NCBI GenBank assembly: GCA_903813345.2 | Contig: CAIIXF020000011.1 | Location: 30,060,166-30,124,165 of the forward strand | Source of the DNA: Owenia fusiformis | Lineage: Eukaryota; Annelida; Polychaeta; Sabellida; Oweniidae | Length of the DNA: 64,000 nucleotides | Direction of reading: 5' to 3' | In this document: in pieces, positions 29,601 through 41,600 of the stretch | Numbering within the stretch: position 1 is the stretch's first letter | Layout of the letters: each line of letters starts with the position of its first letter | Notes under the pieces: model-generated | The model's input: the letters and a program-made list of their open reading frames with translations, nothing else | What the model was told of the DNA's origin: nothing | Databases searched by the model: none | Made by a program: the position numbers and the translations under genes

Positions 29601-32600
29601 GTACTCTTCCAACTCTTTCAAAACAATGAGTGTAGAATTTTGTGAACATATGCCCACTTGTGAGTATATATGGTTATATTCCCTACATTCATAACATTTT
29701 GACTGATCTTAGTTGCAATTGATCAGGATACTTTGTTAGCTGTTGGTTTTCCATTTTTAAATTCATACAGTTTTGTCATACCCTATATACTGTACTTAAC
29801 TACAATCACGCTCTGAACAGTTCATGAGAAAAATCTTAGTTCTAATGGTTACTTTGGAAGGAGAAGGATTTAATCAATTTGGCCATCCAATGAATATTAC
29901 TACAATACACACTACCAATTAGGCTTCTTATTTGGCCACTTTTGAGCAGTGAATTTGAATTGCAATATTGGAAAGTAGGTCGTAGTTTCTGTAGTTGGTC
30001 GCTTGTCTATGGGCATAATAAGCACCTCGTCAGAGTCTGCATAGCTATATTCTCAGTTGTTAGCTCATCTTTATTTAGAATTCCACTCATTACTAAGGCC
30101 TCTGTTCTTTTTTTGTACAGCACATTAATTAGGCAATGAAATTGTTGCAGCCAGTATTACACAAAACTCTTATACAAGGGCGATCCATATATTCTGATAA
30201 AAATGCTCTCATTTTGTGATTTTTTCACATATCCCTTTCATTTTTTCAGAATATGTAGATTATGTAATTACACGTGCAATGCTAAAATATTATAGCTATA
30301 CCTGAAATTAATTTTGAGATAAGGTTGCCATGGTAACCTGTATTTAGGGTAGGCAGGTCAGTTAAACTGTAACATATAAAATAAATAAATTTGTTAAGTC
30401 AATCATTCTTTGGTACCTATTTTAAGCAGATCAAAGGCATCCTCGGGTCATTGCCAACTATTCCTTGAACTGTTCCATACCCCTGTTGCCCTTGTTTGCA
30501 TATTTCCACAGTCTTATAGTTCTCTCTTCATAAATTGCATTTCAAATTATTGTAGTGTTATTCTCTGTCCGCAAGCTCCTCTTGCAACCAGATTATGGAT
30601 GATCGTCAACAGTGACCATGCCTTTCTCAAATTTACAATACTACTTATAGATTCTTGGAGCAGATATAACACCTTGCCGATACACTCGACAAATCCATGT
30701 TTGTCTCTGACGGTGTCCTATTCTTGATAGTACATAAAATATAATGGTACTCCTAATGTATCTGTTAATGTCACACTCTGCATCAGCCAAACTAACTTTA
30801 TCTGATATTTCATTTTTGATTTTTGTTGTGTCTCATGACATGTAATGCCAATTGGCCCATTATGTCATACATTGCTATTGTGAGTTGTTGTGATGTTATA
30901 TTGAGCACAAATTAACATTTGTTTAGCAACAAACAACAACTAGCAAAAATACCAAACTTGTTCTGAAATAATATATGATTTCCGCATGCTTTAAAGTAAT
31001 CAAAATAACAAGTTATTATGACATTTTATACGTTATAATTGATTTGACCTGTCAACCCTTAATACAGGTTACCATAGCAACCATATCTCTTAATTAATTT
31101 AGGATATAGCTATAATATTTTAGCATTAAATGTGTAATTACATAATCTACATTTTCTGAAAACATGAGGGGAATGTGTGAAAAAATCACGAAATGAGAGC
31201 ATTTTTATCAGAATATATGGATCGCCCCTCGTATAACTACTGCCATCTATATTTCTATCATTTTGTGTTACGTGCTAATGATTTATTGTTATAGACGTGA
31301 CTGCTTTCCTCATTTTGCAGTGTTTGATTTTAAATACCCAACTGTACTTATACTTGTAGTGATCTCCTTCCACTGATCAATTTGGAGTTGGTTGAGAATT
31401 AGGAAAATTAGGAAAATTGAAATATTTTGGCTAGTTTTAGACATCATCGTTAAGATTCTGCATACAGTTTGGAAAAATCCTGGGAATCACACAATATTAC
31501 AGTTGGGTAGAAATCAATTCATGCTAATTTTCTGCTCTGTAAATTTCAAAATTCTGCAGAATTTAGTATTTTATTGGTTTTAGTATGTGTCAATGCAATA
31601 TTTTTGTGATAACTGTTTCAGCGATGATTTTTTCTTTAGAAAGTATTAGAGATTTTTAGCCTGAGTAAATCTTACAACTCACCCCTACTCTCTATTCTCC
31701 TCCACCTTAAGTATTGCAGGACCATCATGCCCTGTGATTTATTATTTCATCAGTCAATCATGAGTTGGGAGATATACAGAATAGGGGAGGTGGTGTTTAT
31801 TATGTATGGACCTGTTGTAAGATTTTCAGAAAATTGTTAGCATGACCTGTTAGCTGTTCTTACATTATTTTTGAATGCATTAATAACACTACAATTAACG
31901 TGACTGTTTTATACCCTTTCCAATATGACAGACCTTGATACTCTACAAAACTGATGAACCTCTGAATTCACCTAGCCAATCAAAGCCTGTCATCCATGGT
32001 TCTTGATATATGTAAACATAAGCATGACCCCACAGTGCTCTCTGATTGGCTGGTCTCCATACTTTGAAATGATTGGTTGTATTCAGAGGGTAGAGCTCTA
32101 GTTGATATGATCAAAGGGTAACCTTGTTTGTCTATAACTTGCAGAATGCTGCTGTGGTAGATATTGAGGAGACCATTCCTGATGTTGTCATAGAGAACAG
32201 GAAGATTGAAAAGTTGGATAAAATCAGGTAAGATTTATAAAGAAACTTCAGTTGCCGCCATTTCGTGCTTTTTAGCTCATGCGGTGAGTTTTTGTTGTAT
32301 AGGCGGTATTAGGCGATATCTTTGTTCACACTTTAGAAGAATTTCATTCTGTTGAGGTGAATTCCTGCTGAACTTTTACAAGAAATATTCTCAAAGCCCA
32401 AAAGAAGCTTTTGTTCAAATTAAGAGGTTTAAAATGACACAAATTCTCACATGTAATTGTGATCACACTGATTCAATGGTAACTGTATAATGCTTTACAT
32501 CGCCAATAATAGTTGTGTAATTGTTTTTAAAGTGAAATAAAAACAATGAATATAATTCCTTATTTCAGGGGGTTCATAAAGTATGAGAGGGGAACAGGTC

Positions 32601-35600
32601 AGTACAGAGATGCTAAAAAACGTATGGACGATTGGGGAGAAATATACAACCACAAAGGTGTCAAGAAGAATCTGAAAACACAGGTAATCTTAACAATTAC
32701 TATTATACTTGTAGTTTGGCATTCTAAAGATGGAGAAAAGTTTATGATTTTTCTTTTTTGCCATGCATGAATAAATCTGTGTTTCAGAATCACGAGTTGA
32801 TTAATGTATCTATGTCTGCAAGTACATGAGACAATCTATATTTCTGTGTCATGCATGAGTGATTTCATGTCTCTGTGTTGTGTTATAGGCTGCTAGATGC
32901 ATGGAGTGTGGAGTTCCATTCTGCCAGTCCAACCATGGGTGTCCACTGGGCAATATCATACCACGCTTCAATGACCTGGTCTTCAATGATGATTGGAAGC
33001 AAGCCCTGGAGGTTCTCTCCCAAACCAACAACTTCCCAGAATTCACAGGCAGAGCTTGTCCCGCCCCATGTGAGGTATGAATTTTGGATTTTCAGTCATG
33101 CTTTGTCACTTGGAAACCTGTTCCTTGAAGATACGAGTCTCAGTTAGGAGAACGGAGTTTATCAGTCTACTACACGCAACACCTGCTTTGGACAATTTTG
33201 ATATTTTTACATACTGTAGATTTAGATGTCCTCTTTTGAATATCCATAATTTTTTAATTTGAGTGTTATTTCTATATTTTTCATAAAAAATTATTAGCCC
33301 AGGAGACTGATGAACTTTGTTCTCCAAACCGAGACTTTCTTTTTTTATGTCCCCACCACATAGTGTGGGGCCATATTGTCGGCCTAGGCGCGTCCGTCTG
33401 TCCGTCTGTCTGTCCGTCTGTCTGTCCGTACGTCCGGCAGTTTTCTCCAAAACCGCTACAGATATCACCTTCAAATTTTCAGGGATAACTTATGAGTGCA
33501 TACAGATGTGGATGAAAAAAAATTAACTCGATACCTACTTCCTGTCGGCCATTTTGAAGTCAAATGCTAAAATCCTTGTCTGCAAACTTTAAGAAAAACT
33601 GCTTCACAGTTGCTTTTAAAACTTTAACATCTTGTTCAGCTCACTTCATTCTAGATCTGATTAGGTTTTGGACCTGCTAGCTCAGTCATGTCAGCCATTT
33701 TGAATGTCTTAAGAAAAGTTCGCGCGCGATAATACTTTGTATCATATTGAATGGTGTTTTTGAGTTTTCATACTTTAACTATTTAGTAGCTTTATAAATA
33801 ATTTCAGATGTACTTTGCTGTAAAAGCCTACTTTATTGTTAACAGTAGTTATATGTGATAATTTTGTAAAAAGAAATCAGCAAAAACTCATAAGGACTTT
33901 TTTATTGTCGGCCATTTTGGATTTTTCGGTCCTAAAATCTTGTCTGTGAAGTCTTGTCTGCGCGTTTTCAGGTGAACCGTTTGGTGGATTAATTTCAAAT
34001 TTTCAGGGATGATTCTTAGTATAAAAATCTAGATCTCATTAGTTTTTTGGCATTCTGGGTAAATGTCAAGGCAGCCATTTTGGATTTTCCGTCCTAAAAT
34101 CTTGTCTGTAAAGTCTTGTCTACTCGTTTTCAGGTGAACCGTTTCGTAGATCAATTTCAAATTTTCAGGAATGATTCTTAGTATGAAAATCTAGAACTGA
34201 TTAGTTTTTTTGCATTCTGGGTAAATGTCAAGGCAGCCATTTTGGATTTTCCGTCTTAAAATCTTGCCTGTAAAGTCTTGTCTACGCGTTTTTAGGAGAA
34301 CGGTTTGATAGATCAATTTCAAATTTTCAGGGATGATTCTTTGTATGAAAATCTACATCTGATTACTTTTTTTGCATTCTGCGTAAATGTTAAGGCAGCC
34401 ATTTTGGATTTTCTGTCCTAAAATCTTGTCTGTAAAGTCTTGTCTACCCGTTTTCAGGTGAACCGTTTGGTAGATCAATTTCATATTTTCAGGGATGATT
34501 CTTAGTATGAAAATCTACAAACAGATTAGTTTTTTGACATTCTGGGTAAATGTCAAGGCAGCCATTTTGGATTTTCCATCCTGAAATCTTGTCTGTAAAG
34601 TCTTGTTTACATGTTTTCTGGTTAACTGTGTGACGGATCAATTTCAAATTTTCAGGGGTGGTTCTTAGTATGAAAATCTAGAACTGACTAAATTTTTGGC
34701 ATTCTGGGTAAATTTTAAGGTGGCCACTTTGGATTTTCCGTCCTCAAATTGTGTTGGTAAAGTCTTGTCTACTCATTTTCAGGATAACCATTTCACGGGA
34801 TCACCACTTGGTGGGGACATTTTGTACACATTTGTGTTCTTGTTACAGATTATGATCAATTATCTTACACAATGTAGCTATGGCGATGTTGTAAAAGATA
34901 ATCAAAGTAAATGAATTGTAAGTTGCAATGTTTTTGAGAGTCAAAAAAGCATCAATTACAATTTCTAAGAATTGTCTTTTGCAATGTTGCTATGGTGATA
35001 TTGTAAAAGATTTATAGGATATCCTATGATTTTGAGGAATATCATTTTTATCTACGAGGTGATATTGATATCTGCACGAGAGAGCGAAGCGAACGAGTGC
35101 ATATATCAATATCACCGAGTAGATTAAAATGATATTCTGAAAAAAATCATAGGATGTTCTTATTATCCTACACTTACAAGGAGTGTACTGAATGTATAAT
35201 ATCATTGTAAAATGAATTTCATGCCAAATATAGTCAATTTGGCGGGAAATCAACAAGCGGAGTATATCGTCACAATATCCTCCACATATTGGGTTTTCCG
35301 GAGTATATCGTCACGATATCCTCCGCCCGGAGTATATCGTAACGATATCCTCCGGATATTCATTTTGCCAATAAATATCAAATTTATTTTTTCATGTTAT
35401 TATACATTTAGTACACTAAGTGTAGGATAAAATAAAATATTGTACACCTGTATGTTATATACAGTGTATGTAATTAAAAGGTAACTTTATAATGCTACAG
35501 ATTCTAGACAGCATATTTTCTGATATAATATGATGATAAACTCCATTTTTAAACTGAGGTATATTGACAAGTTGATATGTATTCGAAATGGAATTCGTCT

Positions 35601-38600
35601 TGTGACCCGTATCCCTTGTATGTTGTAGAACTCTACTCATGCAATTTTGAAACCTTGATGTACAGTTTGTTTTTTATCACAGCCTTTAAATCTATTTAAA
35701 GGTACTTTTTAAACCATTTGATTCCCTTTTCAACTCATATTTGAACTTAAACGACACCACTATATTGTGAAAAATAAAAACTTTATATATAACAAATAGT
35801 TGCGCGGGTCGGTGAGAAATCTAGGGTCTTTTGATGTCTTTATTTCTGCAAAAATTAATGCTTAAATTCTGCAAAAATAATGATCATCATCTACTGCCCC
35901 ACTTATTCTAAATCAACCTTAAGAACCTTATTCAAAATCCTTGGATCTGAAATTGTACATGAACTAATTTTCAATCACTTTAATCGGTTCACTGCATCCA
36001 AACATGTGTAATACCACATGTAACAATCCATCTAAACAAGCAATCAATATATGTAAATAAGTGTTATTCCAAAACTTCTTCCAACCTGTTACATTATGGT
36101 TATCTATCTAACCATCTTATCTTGGTTTTATAAGTTATTTACAAATCAAACTGTTTGACATTCACTAAAGGATGTGCAGATTGAAAGGAAAACGTTTTTT
36201 AAAAGTCTGCCTACTGAGCAAAATGTCAAATTCTATTTTTGTCTGATGTATCCAGATAAAAATGCTGATATTTCATTTCATAGTTTCCTGTAACTAAGAA
36301 TTATTTTACAAGTACGTGTTAACATTTTTTATACAGAAAATAATATTAGATAGTAACTATCCATGCTGACACGCTAATTAATCAGTATAGCAGTGCTTTT
36401 TATTGCATTTTTATCTTTATTATTTTTTATCCCATCGAACGAAGTTCGGAGGGATATAGGGAACGCCTCCGTCCGTACGTACGTCCATCCGTACGTACGT
36501 CCGTCCGTCCGTCCGTCCGTCCGTCCGGGCAATAACTCAAATACCATTGGACCGATTTTGTTCATATTTTGTACACATATACCCTATGGGGGTAGAAGTT
36601 CTGTTGAAAGCCGATTTTCAAAATGGCCGCTCGTTTCAAAATGGCGGCCACTTTAGTGACGATTTTACAGTAATTTAGGTGCAATATGTAAAACTGTAAT
36701 AGCAATATGTTTTAAATGTAAAAAAATTATAAAGGACATTAATAATGCTACAAATGTAGATATTAAAGAAGCACATGGCAGCCATCTTGAAAAATGGCGG
36801 CCTTTACTCGTCATTTTATGATTTTGGCTGTAACTCAAAAAATAGTGGAGCGATTTTGTTCATATTTGGTATGTGAATACTATAAGCATTGCACACTGTC
36901 TAAAGACACTTTTGGTAGAAGGCGGCCATTTTTCAAAATGGCCGCCATTTAAAAAAATGGCCGCCATTTTAACGCATTTTACTATAACTCGAAAAGTAGT
37001 GGAGCAATTTTGTTCATATTTGGTATGTGAATACTATAAGCATGGCACACTGTCCTATGACACTTTTGGTAGAAGACGGCCATTTTTCAAAATGGCCGCC
37101 ATTTTAACGCATTTTACTATAACTCGAAAAGTAGTGTAGCGATTTTGTTCATATTTGGTATGTGAATACTATAAGCATGGCACACTGTCCTATGACACTT
37201 TTGGTAGAAGGTGGCAATTTTGAAAAAAATTTTGAAAAATGGCCGCCATTTTAAAATATTTTACTATAACTCGAAAAGTAGTGGAGCGATTTTGTTCATA
37301 TTTGGTATGTGAATACTATAAGCATGGCACACTGTCCTATGACACTTTTGGTAGAAGGCGGCCATTTTGAAAAAAATTTTGAAAAATGGCCGCCATTTTA
37401 AAATATTTTACTATAACTCGAAAAGTAGTGGAGCGATTTTGTTCATATTTGGTATGTGAATACTTTAAGCCTGGCACATTGTCTAATAAAACTTTGGGGA
37501 GTAGTCGGCCATTTTACCATTTTGAAAAATGGTGGCCTTTCTGGTGTGTTGCTTTATGATATTTGCGCTTCGTTTGTAAAAATGCCAGCTATTTCTGTTC
37601 GATGGGATTCACTACGCTTTGGCGTTGCCGTTGTTCTGGTTATACTATTTGTTTCCTGTTATAACATTATTATTAAGCATAAGAGAGATATTAAAGACTA
37701 ATCAAACAATAATTAAAAGTTTACCACTCTTGACACATTAATTACTATCAAACATTAACGATGGAACAGAATTTTTATTGCAGTTTTATTTTGTTTATTT
37801 TTAAATATACATTTCTTTCAAAGCATTGCATTGTTACTGTCTTCTCCCTATTGAATTATTATAAATGGATGTTTTCGCAATGTCAGTGTCACCTTTAATT
37901 TCATTCATTATATTCATGCCATATGGAGATTTTTGTTGCACTGACTGAGTCATTCTTGATCATTCTGGATCAGACAGTCCACTGAGTCCAGTTTCGTCTT
38001 GTCTGGACATTTCCAGAAACTCTACTAGACAGATTTGTTTGAGATATTCAAGGTTTCCTGGAATGAACATCTGATATAATAACAATCAATATATTTCATC
38101 AGGCTAAAAATTGGCCAATATGCAAATCACCTAAAATCTCTCATTGAAATGACACATCAGAACAAATGAGGATACATTTGGACATTTCCCGAGTGGCAAT
38201 GAGTCCAATTATAATTTTTTACCATGCTGAGATATAAACATGGTGAGAACTTCATTACATCAATGTTTGCACACATGTCAGTGGATTGCAATTTAGAAAT
38301 ATTTTTATGGTTCATAATGGTCTTGTTTATACTCAATGGGAATTTTCATCCTCCCACTGGTGTTGCCTCACTCAGCTGAGTTAATGACAAAGGCATAAAA
38401 TAGAACTTTCATTGACATCATATAAGTGTCATTGAATGATTTTATTAGTCATAACTAATGTACAGGGTGGTCCAAAGAAGTGAACCCCTGCAACAGGAAA
38501 ATTAGATTGTGCAAAATTTTAATTATGTAATTCATGGAAATTGTTGAAACACGATAGGTATTCTTAAAACAGCTTTCAGTTAGAGATACAAGTTTAAAAC

Positions 38601-41600
38601 CCTACCATATGACAAATGGAATACTATTTGAGCAGAAAACACATTTCACACTTTCATTGATTATTTTGAAGCAGTTTTAACTATTAAATAGTAAAGGGGC
38701 ATGTTACCTACACAAATGGATAGAGGGGAGCAAAGTTGCCCCCTTTGACCAGGTCAAATGTTTTTACATTATACCTGGTTTAAATATTCAAAAATTACTA
38801 AATTAATAACGTACTCTACTTAATAAAACACAGTTCTTCTAAGTAATGATGGGAACAAAGAGATTATGCAGGTTCAACAAAATGTCTTACACGATCCACA
38901 AATGTCTTACACAAAATGTTTAACACCATCTCACAAAAATGGCCCTCCATGGTTTAAGATACTGCTGTGATGAGTACATGTAGTATAGTAATATAGACTC
39001 AGGGTTTGAAGATAAAGAGATGAATAAAATAGTACAGACAAGTGACATTTTCTGTTGAAATTTTAAATCATGAAGCAGAGGTTTTATCCATGGATAATTT
39101 TCATGATAATGGTTAAAGAATTTAGGCTCAGTGCTACATGATGATTTTTTTAATCAAGAATGTCTTGACTGAATGAGGGTGGGGCCTGAATTCAAAGAAT
39201 AGGATACAAGACATGAATGCACTCAATCACCCCCAATTCATTAAGTGCTTAAAAATGGTAATTTTATGTCCAAGTTATATTTTTTATTTTATTTTTTCCA
39301 TCATCATCATAACTCTGAACAGATTCATAAAGAATTTGGTTTTTTATTTTGTTCCCCTTATTTTCCCTTGCCTAGATTTATTATAAGGGTTGTCAGCAGA
39401 GAAATTGATCAGTTGCAAAGGAGAGTTGCATAGGGTACAAAGTCCTGATAGTGAATATGTGTAACATTTTGACCAATCGGTAACCATTAAGTATTTACTT
39501 CCTATATTTTAAATGTTTTTTTCTCACTTTGGCATATATATCGCATCTAAAGGAATCACAGAAAAAGCTTATCAATTAATTTTGAAAGCATGTTTTTCAA
39601 TTTATTCAACCCCATATTTTTCACAAAATAATCTTGCCACTGTTCCAACAATAGGCTTCAGGTCATCAAAATCGGGTTTGAAGGGAGAGTCCTGGTTTAG
39701 TCGCAGATCAAAGATGAAATTACTTGCGATTGCCCTCCATTCATCAATTCCTACACGATCTTGATAATTTGGCACTCCTGCTACATCTATATCAATGCCA
39801 TTCTTCTTCAGCTTATCAGCCATTTTGATAGTCTTTTTAGAATTGATGAAGTTAGTTCCTGTCTCCCAGGTATTGCCATCTGTACCAATCAGCGCCACCC
39901 TTGGTATTCCATTTCCACGGGTGTTATCTAATGATAGGCATTGAGCTAACACATTTTCAAGGGCATCATCAGTCTCAGTGAAGTTGTCATGTGTTTCTGG
40001 AATGGCATCGATTTTATCACGAACACAGGCATTATCACGACATTCACGTCCCAATACATGCTGGTAGACCTCTCTATTGTAGCTGCTTACGCCAATCATA
40101 GCTGTCTGCCAGTGTTTTGCAGAATTCTCATCATATGTTATCAGGAATGAATCGGATAGGTCCTTGAAAAAATCCTTTGTTTTAGCGATATCTTCAATTT
40201 TGATACTAATGCTTCTGTCCATCACAAAGCAGAGGTCAATTTTCTTCATGCATCGATCTATAGAACAGTAATTACATGTAGGGCCTAGGGGTTAATGAAA
40301 CATATGAGGTGACGTTAAAAAAGAGTCTGGTATGGTAAAGCTGAAAATGTAATGAAATTTTAGACAGACTAGACTATGTTTTCATCAGTACTTGACTTAG
40401 ATATTGTAACAATGACTTGTGTTATAATTTCTTTTATGATATACATAAATGCAAGAATTTTGAAATGGAAGTAGTGTCAGTTGTAATCCATAGTACAGAT
40501 GACTTGAACCAGTCTCATTCAAGTTTTAATTACAGAGATACTTTTTGATACAGTTGGGACAAGTCATACTTACAGGAACATGGAAATTCTTTAACCAAAT
40601 CATAAAAGAAAAAGATGCCAACTCCTTCCAGGTTTGTTTCTTTACCAACGGGAATATACCATCTCAGTTTTGTTACCAGTTTTTCAAAAAAATCTTTGAA
40701 CTCTTCATCCTGTGTAGGATCATTCTTTTCTTTTTTGTTCGCCACCTGAACAACCAAGGTTGTTATGCCAACAGCATGGTTCTTCTTGCCTTCTTCAATT
40801 GTCAGCTCTTTCTTCTCTTCTCTTGACTTAAAAAGATAATCATTATTGACTCACCATGGAATGGGTACACATTGTTATTTGGCAATGACATCAATAAAAT
40901 CTCCAGGAATTCATAAATCACCAGAAATGCATGATTTAAGGATGATTTAAGCCATAAACTCAGTGCAATGTGAACTGAATTATCCCTCAAAAAAGTTTTA
41001 TTTCAACCTATGCGAGAGATTCGCAGCATCGAGTGTGAAGTTCAGGAAATAACGCCCGTCTGGAATATATCAGCCCAATGCATCAAGTCTTAGGCTTTAA
41101 TTCTTTCACATCTTGCAAAATTTTTTCTACGAAATAACCCAAAAGATACAAAATCACTAAAATAACATGTTTTCAGTGAAACATTTTGCAAGGATCAAGT
41201 TAGCAAAGCATCATTTTCAATCTGTAAAGTGAAGTTATTGGTTATATAATGCAGTGCAGTTATTTGAAATATAGTGTTTGAATTGGTTGGAATCAGACAC
41301 ACCTTGCCTAGCTAAGTGTGAATTCTATTTTGATATAACATTCTCTTCATTGACATATTTCTCTCTTATTCCCAAAATGTAGATCATACCTTAAACTATA
41401 AATGACTTGATGTCACGGGATGTCATCGCCTGATTTGGTCAATGTTAGGGAGCAGGTCGTTTTTACAATAAATTTCAATATTTTCACACAAAATATTTTT
41501 TTACTGAAAAACTGCTCATTCGCAGAGAAAATGTACTAGCACATGCAATGACAATGTCAATCACGCTTCTGTACTAAATTCGGCGGAAGTCTTTTATAAT

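Larger units (their letters stand above)
28632..32144. other. GOGAT intron 31
   Basis: Carries a family-C element and a decayed mariner element, both listed. The rest (28890-30170, 31240-32140) shows no supported gene. A CGAT-rich palindromic stretch lies at about 29104-29125. Confidence 0.6.

Noticed and set aside
30410-30727. 105-codon plus-strand ORF inside the mariner element
   Set aside because: It is the antisense shadow of the decayed transposase on the minus strand.
33106-33526. ORFs on both strands with [10 protein letters not shown] or [11 protein letters not shown] text
   Set aside because: They arise from the TCCGTCTG microsatellite of the family-B element.
36374-37139. ORFs over the family-A element at 36429
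   Set aside because: Microsatellite and core-repeat translations; no transposase or replication motif.
38462-38480. ACAGGGTGGTCCAAAG as one end of a mariner element
   Set aside because: No inverted partner was found nearby, so an element cannot be defined.
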